Positions 36,260-46,098 of a stretch of 64,000 nucleotides of DNA are shown here, one piece after another (the first letter of the stretch is position 1; every line of letters begins with the position of its first letter). Under the pieces are notes generated by a model. That model searched no databases, was not told the origin of the DNA, and saw nothing but the letters and a program-made list of their open reading frames with translations. Location: contig NZ_JABEQD010000008.1 in assembly GCF_014174395.1 (NCBI RefSeq), positions 1 to 64,000 of the forward strand. The letters are read 5' to 3'. The position numbers and the translations under genes were made by a program. The stretch comes from Gluconacetobacter aggeris (GTDB taxonomy: Bacteria > Pseudomonadota > Alphaproteobacteria > Acetobacterales > Acetobacteraceae).

Positions 36260-36883
36260 TCAGCGTATCTCCCATGGGTGGGTATGGTTCTCCTGCCAGC
36301 CGACGCGGTGCAGCAGGGGCATGTTATCATCGCATTCCGAATGGCCGATACAGAGATAGGCGGAAAACCGCCATTCGGCAGGGCAATCGAAGATCTGCTC
36401 CATGACCTTGGGATCGAGAATGGACACCATGCCCAGGCCCAGATTTTCCACTCTTGCGGCCAGCCATAGGGTGTGAATCGCCATGTTCGTCGAGGCGCTC
36501 AATGTATCCGGCATGGACCGGCGCCCCAACGCGTGGCCTTCTGCGGGATCGGACACGGTGAAGACCGCGAGTTGCAGCGGCGCATGATCCAGCCCGGCGA
36601 GCTTCAGGCGCAGATAATCCTCGTGCTGCCGTCCGCCATAGGCCCTGGCCGCCTCGGCGTTACAGCGGTTGAAATCGGCACGCACGGCGGCACGCAATGC
36701 GGGACTGTCGACGCGGATGACACGCCAGGGCCGGGCATTGCCGACCGATGGCGCCAGATCCATCGCCTCGCGGAGCCGCGCGATGACCGGCTCGTCGATC
36801 GGGTCGCGGCGAAAATGGCGGACATCTCGGCGCCAGCGCAGGATACGATTCAGGGTGGAGATGTCAGATTCCGTGAATTCCAT
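36260..36883 (-). CDS. bluB: BluB-like 5,6-dimethylbenzimidazole synthase
   Basis: A 207-residue flavin-destroying nitroreductase-fold protein close to BluB, which converts FMNH2 into 5,6-dimethylbenzimidazole, the lower ligand of cobalamin. The BluB start is NRILRWRRDVRHFRRDPIDEPVIARL, followed by APSVGNARPWRVIRVDS and a cap region AIHTLWLAARVENLGLGMVSILDP, with CIGHSE and a late RVGWQENHTHPWE. A general nitroreductase is the main alternative, but the RRDVRxF motif favours BluB. No other cobalamin gene or riboswitch is seen nearby. The cobalamin link with the NrdJ-like gene at 49251 is only thematic. Confidence 0.82.
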   Translation of the reverse strand: MEFTESDISTLNRILRWRRDVRHFRRDPIDEPVIARLREAMDLAPSVGNARPWRVIRVDSPALRAAVRADFNRCNAEAARAYGGRQHEDYLRLKLAGLDHAPLQLAVFTVSDPAEGHALGRRSMPDTLSASTNMAIHTLWLAARVENLGLGMVSILDPKVMEQIFDCPAEWRFSAYLCIGHSECDDNMPLLHRVGWQENHTHPWEIR

Positions 36884-37241
36884 CGCGTCAGTCTTTCAGG
36901 CCGGCGGGCAGGTCTGTCCAGCCCTGCCCGCCCTGATCGTGTATCATGGCAAGCCGTTCAGAAGGATGATGAGGGCCATGAGGGTGGCCGGCATCACCAT
37001 GACCCGGCAATACAAGGCCAGTCCGCGTGCAAGGTCGGCCGGCCTGCGGATCCGGCGCGGTGCCGTTGAGCCACGGCACGCCGGCCACGCGGCCGGCATA
37101 AATGCGCGGCCCGGCCCTTAACCTAGGGTTATTGAGTACGTGTAATTTCGATATCGACATAACTCATCCCCGAATTTACATTTGATATGAAATCACAATG
37201 AAATGGTACGCGGTCGCCGTGCGCGTGTGGGGGATATTTTT
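36884..37241. other. Gap between bluB and the second TonB receptor
   Basis: About 360 bp separating divergent genes. It holds the candidate 51-codon ORF (36944-37099) and AT-rich sequence at 37130-37200 that probably carries the TonB receptor promoter. I do not see the conserved B12-box core or pseudoknot pattern of a cobalamin riboswitch on either strand. Confidence 0.45.
36944..37099 (-). CDS. Candidate small membrane protein upstream of bluB
   Basis: A 51-codon frame whose C-terminal half is strongly hydrophobic: LARGLALYCRVMVMPATLMA, continuing to LNGLP. The N-terminus is Pro/Arg-rich. It begins at ATG 37099 and stops 60 bp before the bluB start on the same strand. No ribosome site is obvious and no family is recognised, so this is a candidate only. 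It could be a random frame in GC-rich DNA. Confidence 0.3.
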   Translation of the reverse strand: MPAAWPACRGSTAPRRIRRPADLARGLALYCRVMVMPATLMALIILLNGLP

Positions 37242-40139
37242 ATGATCGTCACTCGGCGTCTACGCAGAATATCACTTCTCGTCGGAGCAGCCGTTATTTC
37301 CCTCAACACGGCCTCTGCCGCGCCCGTGTCGGATACGGAAAACAAGGACACCAGGACCAGGAAAAGCGGAAACGCGAATACTTCATCCAAAGCGCCCATC
37401 TCGGGAAAATCGGCGAACGATGAAGTGATCACAGTGACCGGAAGCCGGATTGCCAATGCGCATGCCAAGACTCCGACACCCGTCAGCACCCTGACCCTGA
37501 GCGACATCCAGAACCAGTCGCCGACCAACAATCTCGCGGATCTCGTCAACGAGCTTCCCCAGTTCGCCGGCAGCACGACGCCGCAGAATTCCCGCCTGGC
37601 GCTCAGTGGCGGGACGGCGGGCATCAATGCCCTCAACCTGCGCAACCTCGGCGCGGTCCGTTCGCTCGTGCTGCTCGACGGCCGGCGTACCGCGCCATCC
37701 GCCATCACGGGCATCGTCGATATCAACACGCTTCCGCAACAGCTCGTGAAGCGGGTGGACGTCGTGACGGGCGGCGCATCCGCGCAATACGGCTCGGACG
37801 CCGTCGCGGGCGTGACCAACTTCGTACTCGACAAGACCTATACCGGCCTGAAGGTCAATGCCGATTCGGGCGTCTCGACCTACGGCGACGGCACCAACTA
37901 CGCGACCTCGGTCGCGGGCGGCTTCGGCTTCGCGCACGACAGGGGGCATGTGCTGCTGAGCGGCGACTATGCCCACCAGGACGGCATCTACAGCGTGACC
38001 CGCTCATGGAACGAGAACAACAACCGGATCATGGCCAACCCCGCCTATGCGGCAGGCAACGGCCAGCCCTACTATATCGTGCGGGGCCCTGCCGGAACCA
38101 ACAATGCCCTGCCGGGCGGCATCATCAACGCGTCGGTCGGGCCGGTCGCCAATTCGCTGAGGGGACTCTATTTCGGACAGGGCGGCAGCGTTAACCACTA
38201 TCGTTACGGCTCGTACTCGACGTCCACCACGTCGCTCGGCGGCGATTATGCCCTGGCGGACAATGGCCGCAACATCGGCCTGTCCCCCGGCAGCGACCGC
38301 AAGAACCTCTACGGCCGCGTCAGCTACGATGTGGCCCCGTGGATGACATTGTATGCCGAAGGCGCCTACAACGAGAGCGAGTATGTCTATAACGCCGGCC
38401 CGCAATATCTCACCACCGTCAAGCTGAAGGGCGACAATGCCTATCTGATGGATGCGCTGGGCCCGAACGCGCTCCGGGGGGTCTCGTCCGCGACATTGGG
38501 CACGACGGCCCATGACATGCCCTATCGCAGGACCGACAACCGGCGGAACGTGCAGCGCTACACGTTCGGGGGCGAAGGCAATTTCACCATGTTCGGCAAG
38601 CGCGCATCCTGGAGCGCCTACGCCCAGTACAGCGCCACACGCACGCACGAACAGATCTACAACGTCATGAACACGTCCAGGATCGCGAACGCGACCGACG
38701 CCGTCCGCGCGCCCGCGGGCAATGCGGCGGGCATACCGGCCGGCACGGTCGCATGCCGTTCGACGCTGACCAGTCCGGGCAATGGCTGCTCGCCGATCGA
38801 CTGGCTGGGCACCGGCGTGATGTCGGCATCGTCCATCGACTATGCGCTGGGAAATCCCTGGCGCGACGAAAAATTCGAGGAAATCGTTTCAGGCGTAAAC
38901 CTGTCCATGACGCCCTTCGCCACCTGGGCCGGCGATGTGAACGTCGCCGTGGGCGGCGAATACAGGGACGAAAGAGTATCCGGCTACGTGCCGACGCAAT
39001 ATCAGTCGGGCTGGTCGGTCGGCAACTTCCTGCCGACCTTCGGCAGCTACGATGTCAAGGAAGCCTATCTCGAAACGAACGTTCCTCTTGCCAAGGGGCT
39101 TTCCTTCAACGGCGCGGTGCGCGGCACCGACTACTCCACGTCCGGCTACGTCACGACATGGAAAATCGGCGCCGTCTGGCAGCCCGTCCCGGATATCCTG
39201 TTCCGTGCCACCCGATCGCGCGACATCCGCGCCCCGAACATCAACGAGCTGTACCAGGCCGGAACGTCGCGCACGACCTCCGTCCTGGACCCCTGGACCG
39301 GAAACACCGACACCGTCCTGGAAACGACGACGGGCAATAGCCAGCTCAAGCCCGAAAAAGCCGATACCACGGTGGTCGGTTCGGTCATCACGCCGCGCTT
39401 CGCGCCCGGTCTTTCCATCTCGGTGGACTGGTTCCACACCAGGCTGAAAAACGCCATCCAGCAGTTCTACTCGCAGGATATCATCGATCAGTGCTACCAG
39501 GGCAATCAGAGCTTCTGCTCCGCCTTCCGCCCGGACCCCTCGGGACAGCGCGACCTGCTCTTCAGCGCCAGCCCCTTCAACTTCAGCCAGATCACGACCA
39601 GCGGCATCGACATCGATGCGACATACCAGTTCCCGGTCCGTCGTATCTTCCCCAAGGCGGACGGACTCTTCACGCTGCACGGCCAGGCCAGCAACTATCT
39701 CAGCTATGTCGCCGATTCCGGCCTCAGCCCCGCGATCGATACGGCGGGTGACATCACCACCGGACCGCCGAAATGGATCTATCGCTTCTCGGCGTCCTAC
39801 GACACGTCCCGCTTCAACGTCACCGCCGTCGCCCGCGGCATCAGCGCCGGCAACTATTCGAACAGCTACGTGCAATGCACCACCAGTTGCCCCGCCTACA
39901 ACGCCTACTTCCCCACGATCGACGACAATCATGTCAAGGGCACCTTCTATTTCGACATGAACTTCACCTACAAGCTCAAATACAGTAATTTCGGAAACAT
40001 GCAGGTCTTCCTGAATGTCACCAACCTGGCCAATGCGGGTCCGGTCATCGTGCCCGAAAGCGGCCTCGCCGCCGACAGCACCTACAGCAGCCTCCTCGGA
40101 CGGACCTTCCGCGGCGGCATTCGCTTCGAACTCCAGTAA
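37242..40139 (+). CDS. TonB-dependent outer-membrane receptor
   Basis: A second large TonB-dependent receptor (965 aa from ATG 37242). The signal peptide is RISLLVGAAVISLNTASA. The TonB-box-like DEVITVTGSR is followed by a plug with TPTPVSTLTLSDIQNQSPTNNLADLVNELPQF, LRNLGAVRSLVLLDGRRTAPSAITGIVDINTLPQQLVKRVDVVTGGASAQYGSDAVAGVTNFVL. The barrel includes FRATRSRDIRAPNINELYQAG and ends IRFELQ. Pairs of cysteines in the barrel (for example CRSTLTSPGNGCSP) suggest loop disulfides. A GGGGGA site precedes ATG 37242; ATG 37203 is an alternative. Ligand unknown. Confidence 0.93.
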   Translation: MIVTRRLRRISLLVGAAVISLNTASAAPVSDTENKDTRTRKSGNANTSSKAPISGKSANDEVITVTGSRIANAHAKTPTPVSTLTLSDIQNQSPTNNLADLVNELPQFAGSTTPQNSRLALSGGTAGINALNLRNLGAVRSLVLLDGRRTAPSAITGIVDINTLPQQLVKRVDVVTGGASAQYGSDAVAGVTNFVLDKTYTGLKVNADSGVSTYGDGTNYATSVAGGFGFAHDRGHVLLSGDYAHQDGIYSVTRSWNENNNRIMANPAYAAGNGQPYYIVRGPAGTNNALPGGIINASVGPVANSLRGLYFGQGGSVNHYRYGSYSTSTTSLGGDYALADNGRNIGLSPGSDRKNLYGRVSYDVAPWMTLYAEGAYNESEYVYNAGPQYLTTVKLKGDNAYLMDALGPNALRGVSSATLGTTAHDMPYRRTDNRRNVQRYTFGGEGNFTMFGKRASWSAYAQYSATRTHEQIYNVMNTSRIANATDAVRAPAGNAAGIPAGTVACRSTLTSPGNGCSPIDWLGTGVMSASSIDYALGNPWRDEKFEEIVSGVNLSMTPFATWAGDVNVAVGGEYRDERVSGYVPTQYQSGWSVGNFLPTFGSYDVKEAYLETNVPLAKGLSFNGAVRGTDYSTSGYVTTWKIGAVWQPVPDILFRATRSRDIRAPNINELYQAGTSRTTSVLDPWTGNTDTVLETTTGNSQLKPEKADTTVVGSVITPRFAPGLSISVDWFHTRLKNAIQQFYSQDIIDQCYQGNQSFCSAFRPDPSGQRDLLFSASPFNFSQITTSGIDIDATYQFPVRRIFPKADGLFTLHGQASNYLSYVADSGLSPAIDTAGDITTGPPKWIYRFSASYDTSRFNVTAVARGISAGNYSNSYVQCTTSCPAYNAYFPTIDDNHVKGTFYFDMNFTYKLKYSNFGNMQVFLNVTNLANAGPVIVPESGLAADSTYSSLLGRTFRGGIRFELQ

Positions 40140-40288
40140 GACCAGGGGCAACGGGGCCGATCGGTATCGCCAGCCGGCAGGCAGGGCACGCCCATATCGG
40201 CCTATTTCCTGTTTTGTACATTTCCGGATTCGTCGCGGCCCTCATCGAGGCGGCTGGATTTCCAGCCTGCGGGCCGGGAAAGGACACC

Positions 40289-41833
40289 ATGACCCGCGCT
40301 CCCGGATATACCCGCCACAGGCCCGGACATGCGGTATCGCCTTACCGCCCGGCCGCATTGCGGCTCTGCCTGCCGCTGCTCCTCTCCGCCTGCACGCTGT
40401 CCTCGCCCGGTCTCCCGCCTCCGGGTGGCACACCTGTCCTCGCCAGGCAGGTTCACGCCATTCTCGATGCGCCCGCGCTCGGCGGCACACGCTGGGGACT
40501 GCTCGTCACCGACATGGACGGGCAGGAAATCCTGGCCATCGATCCCGACCGGCGGTTCGTCCCGGCATCCAACACCAAGCTGTTCACGACGGCGGCCGCC
40601 CTCGCATCCCTGCCGGACCTGTCCGACCCCGACCGCGCGGGAGGCGCCGCGGTGCGGCTGGTGCCCCATGAAGGCGGCGCTCCGGACGTCGCCCTGATCG
40701 GCGCGGGCGACGCCAGCCTGTCCGACCGGCCCGATTGCCGGACCGATTGCCTGTCGCGTCTCGCCGATGCCACGGCCGCAGCGGGCATCCGGCGCGTCCA
40801 TGACGTCATGGGGGACGACAGACTCTTCCCTGACGAACGCTGGGGACCCGGATGGAGTTGGAACACCCTGCAAACCCGTTCGGGCGCGGCGGTCTCCGCA
40901 CTCACGCTCGACGACAATGTCGCCGCGCTGTCCGTGACGCCGGGCTCCGCCGCGGGTTCTCCGCCATCCGCCACCTGGAAGGACGGAGAAACCTATCTGA
41001 AGCTCGACAACCAGGCCGTCACCGTCGGGCAAGGCAAGACCGACCTCCGGATCGAGCGCCAGCCCGGCGCGCGCTGGGTACGGCTTTATGGCACCATCGC
41101 GGCCGGGGCACCGCCGGAAATCCTGGGCATCGGCATCGAGGACCCCGCCGACTTCGCGGCCTGGCATTTCCGCCGCCTGCTGGAGGCACGCGGAATCGCG
41201 GTGGAGGGCGGCAGTGGCGCGTGGCATCGCCCGCTCACCCTCGGCGATGACGCCAATGCCCCGCCGCCGTCCCCCCTTCCGCCCGCGCCCGTACTCGCCC
41301 GCCTGACCCCGCCGCCGCTGGCGGACGATATCCGTCATCTTCTCAAGGTCAGCCAGAATCTCCACGCGGAACTATTGTTGCGACGTCTCGCACTGGCACA
41401 CGGAACGGGATCGACCGCGCAGGGCATCGCACGGCGCGACGCCATCCTCGCCGCCGCCGGCGTTCCCCGCTCCGGCTTCTCTCTTGCCGATGGCTCGGGC
41501 ATGTCGACATACGACCGCGTGACGCCCCGTGCCGTGGCGGCCCTGCTCCGCTGGGCGAACCGGCAGCCATGGGGGCCGGCATGGCGCCAGGATTTTCCGG
41601 TCGCGGGCGAAGACGGCACGCTGGCAAAACGCTTCGCGGGCACGGCACTGGCCGACAGGCTCTTCGCCAAGACCGGCACGCTCAACGCCACGCACGCGCT
41701 GTCCGGCTACATGATGGCCGCCAGCGGGCGGATGCTGATCGTCTCCTTCTTCGCCAACGACGTACCGCCGGATGTCGGCCGGTCCACGGCGGCGATGGAC
41801 AGGGCGCTCCTGGCCGTGGCAACGGCGGAATGA
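40289..41833 (+). CDS. dacB: D-alanyl-D-alanine carboxypeptidase/endopeptidase (PBP4 type), lipoprotein-like
   Basis: A 514-residue class C penicillin-binding protein (peptidase S13) that trims or cleaves peptidoglycan peptides. The serine nucleophile and lysine are in VPASNTKLFTTAAAL, the SxN motif is in KVSQNLHAELLLRRLA and the KTG box in FAKTGTLNATHALSGY. The large insertion between SxxK and SxN is typical of PBP4. An N-terminal hydrophobic segment ends LLLSAC, so it may be a lipoprotein. ATG 40289 has an AAAGGA site; the earlier frame start at 40214 is less likely. It converges on nadE with four bases between stops. Confidence 0.92.
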   Translation: MTRAPGYTRHRPGHAVSPYRPAALRLCLPLLLSACTLSSPGLPPPGGTPVLARQVHAILDAPALGGTRWGLLVTDMDGQEILAIDPDRRFVPASNTKLFTTAAALASLPDLSDPDRAGGAAVRLVPHEGGAPDVALIGAGDASLSDRPDCRTDCLSRLADATAAAGIRRVHDVMGDDRLFPDERWGPGWSWNTLQTRSGAAVSALTLDDNVAALSVTPGSAAGSPPSATWKDGETYLKLDNQAVTVGQGKTDLRIERQPGARWVRLYGTIAAGAPPEILGIGIEDPADFAAWHFRRLLEARGIAVEGGSGAWHRPLTLGDDANAPPPSPLPPAPVLARLTPPPLADDIRHLLKVSQNLHAELLLRRLALAHGTGSTAQGIARRDAILAAAGVPRSGFSLADGSGMSTYDRVTPRAVAALLRWANRQPWGPAWRQDFPVAGEDGTLAKRFAGTALADRLFAKTGTLNATHALSGYMMAASGRMLIVSFFANDVPPDVGRSTAAMDRALLAVATAE

Positions 41834-41837
41834 AGGA

Positions 41838-43880
41838 TCAGGCCCGGGGAACGTTGCGCTCCAGCTCCTCCAGCCACAGAAGCGCATTGCCGTCCGAGGG
41901 CGCGCGCCAGTCGCCGCGCGGCGACAACGCGCCGCCGGCCACCACCTTCGGCCCATTGGGCATCGCCGAACGCTTGAACTGACTGAAGCCGAAGAACCGG
42001 CTCAGGAACACCGACAGCCAATGCCGGATCGCAGGCAGGTCATAGGCCACGCGCCGATCGGCCGGGAACCCCGGCGGCCAGGAGCCCGCCGCCGGGTCGC
42101 GCCAGGCGATTTCCGCCATATAGGCAATGCGCGACGGCCGGAAACCATGGCGCAGCACATGGTAGAGCGTGAAATCCTGCAACGCGTAGGGCCCGATCTT
42201 CTCCTCGGTGCTCTGCAAGGCCTGGTCGGAACCGGCCGGGATCAGCTCGGGCGAGATCTCGGTTGCCAGAATCGCCTCCAGCACCCGCGCCGCGTCATCC
42301 TCCACCCGGCGCGAGGCGACGACCCAGCGGATCAGATGCTGGATCAGCGTCTTGGGCAGGCCGGCATTGACGTTGTAGTGCGACATCTGGTCGCCGACGC
42401 CGTAGGTACACCACCCCAGCGCCAGCTCCGACAGATCCCCGGTACCGATCACGATCCCGCCATGCTGGTTGGCCAGCCGGAACAGGAAATCGGTCCGCAA
42501 CCCGGCCTGCACGTTCTCGAACGTCACGTCATATTGCGGCACGCCGCTGGCAAAAGGGTGCCCCATCTGTTCCAGCATCATCCGCGCGGTCGGGCGGATA
42601 TCCAGCTCGGCCGCCGCGACCCCCAGCGCCCGCATCAGCGCCATGGCGTTGGACTGCGTGCCGGGGCTGGTACCGAAGCCGGGCATGGTATAGGCCAGCA
42701 CCGCATCGCGCCCCAGGCCCAGCTCGTCGGCGGCCCGGATCGCCACCAGCAGCGCCTGGGTGGAATCCAGCCCCCCCGACACGCCGATCACCATGCGCCG
42801 CGCCCCGGTGGCCAGCAGGCGCTGCTTCAGGGCCGAAACCTGGATCGTCCAGGCTTCGAAACAATCCTGCTCCAGCCGCGCGGGGTCGCTGGGCACGAAC
42901 GGAAAACGCTCGATCCGCCGCAACAGCCCCAGATCGCCCGGCGGCGGCGCCAGCGCGAAGCCGATCCGCCGCCATGCCGCATCCCCCCGCGCCCTCCGGC
43001 AATCGGCAAACGTCCCCATGCGGCTGCGTTCCTGCCGCAACAGGTCCAGATCGACATCCGCCACCGCGCGGTGCGGCCCCTGCGGAAAACGAACCGTTTC
43101 CGCCAGCAGCGCCCCGTTTTCATAGATCGACACCTGCCCGTCCCAGGCCAGGTCGGTGGTCGATTCCCCTTCCCCCGCCGCCGCATAGACATAGGCACAC
43201 AGCGCGCGCATCGATTGCGAGCGGCAGAGCAGGTCGCGCTGCTCGGCCTTGCCCACCGTGATGTCGCTGGCCGACAGGTTGGCGATCACGGTGGCACCCG
43301 CGAGCGCCGCCTCCGTGCTGGGGGGCACGGGCACCCATACGTCCTCGCAGATCTCGACCGCGATCACCAGGCCGGGCAGGTCCTCGGCCTCGAACAGCAG
43401 GTCGGTACCGAACGGCGCCGTCTGCCCCGCGACATCGATCGTCCGGCCGCGCAGGCCGGCCCCGGCGACGAAATGCCGGGCTTCGTAGAATTCGCGGTAA
43501 TTCGGCAGGTAGCTCTTGGGCACCACGCCCAGAATGATCCCGCGATGCAGCACCACCGCGCAATTGTACAGCGCATCGCCATGCCGCAGGGGCGCGCCGG
43601 CCACCACCACCGGCATCAGGCCGGCCGTCGCCTCCGCCAGGCTCGCCAGCGCCCGCCCGACCGCGTCGAGCAGCACGTCCTGCTGGCGCAGATCGTCGAT
43701 CGCGTAGCCCGACACGCCCAGTTCGGGAAAGACCGCCAGCGCCACGCCCTGCTCATGGCACGCCCGCACCATATCGGCCATGCGCGCGACATTGGCCGCC
43801 GGGTCCGCCAGCGCCACCGGCAGGGTGCATCCCGCCACCCGCGCGAAACCCTGACGATAGAGAGAGCGAAAATCCGGCAC
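41838..43880 (-). CDS. nadE: Glutamine-dependent NAD+ synthetase
   Basis: A 680-residue two-domain NadE that amidates deamido-NAD using glutamine. The N-terminal nitrilase-like glutaminase has the Glu-Lys-Cys triad in [34 protein letters not shown] and [12 protein letters not shown]. The C-terminal synthetase domain has the P-loop [16 protein letters not shown], with [18 protein letters not shown] and [29 protein letters not shown]. Length and layout match the long form that uses glutamine. nadD, for the preceding step, is at 5976-7184. Confidence 0.96.
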   Translation of the reverse strand: MPDFRSLYRQGFARVAGCTLPVALADPAANVARMADMVRACHEQGVALAVFPELGVSGYAIDDLRQQDVLLDAVGRALASLAEATAGLMPVVVAGAPLRHGDALYNCAVVLHRGIILGVVPKSYLPNYREFYEARHFVAGAGLRGRTIDVAGQTAPFGTDLLFEAEDLPGLVIAVEICEDVWVPVPPSTEAALAGATVIANLSASDITVGKAEQRDLLCRSQSMRALCAYVYAAAGEGESTTDLAWDGQVSIYENGALLAETVRFPQGPHRAVADVDLDLLRQERSRMGTFADCRRARGDAAWRRIGFALAPPPGDLGLLRRIERFPFVPSDPARLEQDCFEAWTIQVSALKQRLLATGARRMVIGVSGGLDSTQALLVAIRAADELGLGRDAVLAYTMPGFGTSPGTQSNAMALMRALGVAAAELDIRPTARMMLEQMGHPFASGVPQYDVTFENVQAGLRTDFLFRLANQHGGIVIGTGDLSELALGWCTYGVGDQMSHYNVNAGLPKTLIQHLIRWVVASRRVEDDAARVLEAILATEISPELIPAGSDQALQSTEEKIGPYALQDFTLYHVLRHGFRPSRIAYMAEIAWRDPAAGSWPPGFPADRRVAYDLPAIRHWLSVFLSRFFGFSQFKRSAMPNGPKVVAGGALSPRGDWRAPSDGNALLWLEELERNVPRA

Positions 43881-44094
43881 GATAAGTCACCCGCCTGCTG
43901 GAAGCCCTGCCCGAAACATGGGGCAGGGAGGTTGAATCGCCCCATCGGGCACGCATGGCGGCAAGCCATCACAACCGCGCCATAACAGGTCGTAGCGCAT
44001 GAATCCGCCACGCAAAACGCAACCCTGACGACAGCCAGCGATTGAAGCCCTGACGGACCCTGCGGTCCAGACACATGAATCGGAGGATATCCCG

Positions 44095-44271
44095 ATGGAC
44101 CTCTTACGCTGGACCCTGATCTTTCTTGTCCTCGCCCTGCTGGCCGCGGTCTTCGGCTTCGGCGGGTTCGCGGCCGATTTCGCCTATATCGGCAAGATCC
44201 TGTTCTTCATCTTCCTCGTGCTGTTCATCGTCGGCCTGATCTTCGGCCGCGGGCGAGGCAGTACGCTATGA
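44095..44271 (+). CDS. DUF1328 small membrane protein
   Basis: A 58-residue protein with two hydrophobic segments: LLRWTLIFLVLALLAAVFGFGG and KILFFIFLVLFIVGLIFG, the classical DUF1328/YtjA layout. Such proteins are associated with envelope stress but have no defined function. ATG 44095 follows a CGGAGGA site. The final 47 bp overlap the 3' end of dsbB on the other strand, so the two stops cross. Confidence 0.88.
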   Translation: MDLLRWTLIFLVLALLAAVFGFGGFAADFAYIGKILFFIFLVLFIVGLIFGRGRGSTL

Positions 44272-44737
44272 CCGCCAGCACACAGGCCGCATACAGCCCG
44301 TCCATCCCGGCCATGGACACCGGCAGCGCGCCGACCAGATAGGTCGGCGCGTCGCAGGGCTTCGACGGGCGCAGGGGCATGGCGGCCAGGCGCTCGGCGA
44401 AGGTGCCGGGATGAAAGACCGGGGCCTGGCATTCCGGCAGCGGGCTGGGCCACCAGCCCTGCTCCACCCCGACATGAACGGCCGACAGGCCACAGGCCGC
44501 CAGCATGACCGGAATGCCCAGCCACAGCAGGCCCCGCGCCACCCGGCCGCGCGACAGGGCGGCGAACAGGCCCAGGACCGCCAGCACGCGCCAGGGCCAG
44601 CGTTCCCACAGGCACAATCCGCATGGCACCTCGCCCAGCCCGTGCTCGACCCAGGCGGCAATCCCCAGGGCCGCCAGGCCGGCAACCATCAGCATCGCAC
44701 CGGGGGCCCATCCCATCCCCCCGTCCCGCCGCCTCAT
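44225..44737 (-). CDS. Disulfide bond formation protein DsbB family
   Basis: A 170-residue DsbB-type quinone-linked oxidoreductase that reoxidises periplasmic DsbA. The CGLCLWER motif provides the first cysteine pair and a second pair is formed by PLPECQAPVF and SKPCDAPTY; four membrane segments are visible. Its ATG overlaps the otsA stop (ATGA), which fixes the start at 44737. DsbA is not in the window. The 3' end overlaps the opposing DUF1328 gene. Confidence 0.87.
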   Translation of the reverse strand: MRRRDGGMGWAPGAMLMVAGLAALGIAAWVEHGLGEVPCGLCLWERWPWRVLAVLGLFAALSRGRVARGLLWLGIPVMLAACGLSAVHVGVEQGWWPSPLPECQAPVFHPGTFAERLAAMPLRPSKPCDAPTYLVGALPVSMAGMDGLYAACVLAVIAYCLARGRRSGRR

Positions 44738-46098
44738 GGCGCGGCGGCCAGGGGCGCCCCGACCGGCGGTGCCGCGTCCAGCGCCTGCAGGAAATCCCGC
44801 GCCCAGCAGCCCGCCGTGGTCCGGCGCACATCCTCGTCCAGGCGGGTCCAGCGCCGCTGGCGTTCCTCCAGCCCCATGGTCAGCGCCTGGTGCAGCGCAT
44901 CGGCGATCTCGTCGGCGTCATAGGGATTGACCAGCACCGCCTCATCCATTTCCGGCGCCGCCCCCGCGAAATGCGACAGGACCAGCACACCGGGGTCGGC
45001 CGCGTCCTGCGCCGCGACATATTCCTTCGCCACCAGGTTCATCCCGTCGCGCAGCGGCGTGATCAGCGCCACATCGGCCATGCGGTAGAACCCGGCCAGG
45101 ATGTCCCGCGCGACCGGCCGCGTCAGGTAGCGGATCGGCGTCCAGTCGAATTCGGCATAGGCGCCGTTGATCCGGCCCGTCAGCTCGTCGAGCTGGCGCC
45201 GGAGCTGGCGATATTCCTCCACATCGCCGCGCGACACCGGGGCGACCTGAAGAAACGAAACGCGGCCCCGATGTTCGGGATAGCGGGCCATGAACGCCTC
45301 ATACCCCCGAAAGCGCTCGGGCAGGCCCTTGGAATAATCCAGCCGGTCTACCCCTAGGATCAGCGCCGTCCCGCGCAGGCTGGCGCGCAGGCGCTCGGCC
45401 TCGTCGCGCCTGACCCCGGCCTCGGCCTGTTCGCGGAACTCGTGCGGATCGATGCCGATCGGAAAGGCCCGCGCCCGCTCGGCCAGCCCGTTCTGGCGGA
45501 AGGCATGGTTCAGATTGTCCGCATCCTCCTCGGTCTGCACCCCGATCAGGTCATAGGCCTGCATGTCTTCCAGCAGCAGGCGCGCCCCGGGCATCGAGCG
45601 CACCAGGCTCCAGGGCGGGACGGGAATATGCAGGAAGAACCCGATCCGCCCTGCGACACCCAGGTCGCGCAGCGCCTGGCCCAGCGGGAACAGGTGATAA
45701 TCATGGACCCAGATCACGTCGTCCGGCTGCAGCAGCGCGCGCAGGCTGCGCGCGAACATGGCATTGACCTCCAGATAGGTCTGCCAGTCGCGCCGCGAAT
45801 AGCTCATCAGCCCGACACGGTAATGGAACAGCGGCCACAGGATGCCATTCGAGAAATTCTGGTAGAATCCCTCATGCTGGCGCGCCGTCAGGTCGATCGT
45901 GGCATAGGTCACGCCATCGACCTCATCCATCCCCGTGACGGGATCGCCCGCGAACTCGGACTGGTTGCCCGACCAGCCGAACCACAGCGACGACCCGCCG
46001 CGCAGCGCATCCTTCAGTCCCACGGTCAGGCCACCCGCCGGCTGAAGACGCTCGCGCGGCGACGGTACCCGGTTGGATACGATGATCAGACGCCCCAT
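44734..46098 (-). CDS. otsA: Trehalose-6-phosphate synthase
   Basis: A 454-residue GT20 enzyme that joins UDP-glucose and glucose 6-phosphate. The donor loop is in RVPSPRERLQPAGGLTVGL, followed by WFGWSGNQSE, IWVHDYHLFPLGQ, GVDRLDYSKGLPERFRGYEAF and TPLRDGMNLVAKEYVAAQ. These are all OtsA blocks. ATG 46098 is chosen because the longer open frame is an unrelated shadow over otsB. It overlaps otsB by 13 bp and dsbB by four, so the three genes are coupled. Trehalose made by this pair protects against osmotic and desiccation stress. Confidence 0.96.
   Translation of the reverse strand: MGRLIIVSNRVPSPRERLQPAGGLTVGLKDALRGGSSLWFGWSGNQSEFAGDPVTGMDEVDGVTYATIDLTARQHEGFYQNFSNGILWPLFHYRVGLMSYSRRDWQTYLEVNAMFARSLRALLQPDDVIWVHDYHLFPLGQALRDLGVAGRIGFFLHIPVPPWSLVRSMPGARLLLEDMQAYDLIGVQTEEDADNLNHAFRQNGLAERARAFPIGIDPHEFREQAEAGVRRDEAERLRASLRGTALILGVDRLDYSKGLPERFRGYEAFMARYPEHRGRVSFLQVAPVSRGDVEEYRQLRRQLDELTGRINGAYAEFDWTPIRYLTRPVARDILAGFYRMADVALITPLRDGMNLVAKEYVAAQDAADPGVLVLSHFAGAAPEMDEAVLVNPYDADEIADALHQALTMGLEERQRRWTRLDEDVRRTTAGCWARDFLQALDAAPPVGAPLAAAP

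Noticed and set aside
36029-36469. 147-codon plus-strand frame overlapping bluB
   Set aside because: It runs antisense over the 3' part of bluB, has no ribosome site and no domain.
36884-37241. Cobalamin riboswitch ahead of bluB or the TonB receptor
   Set aside because: I could not find the conserved B12-box core or the pseudoknot pattern in either orientation.
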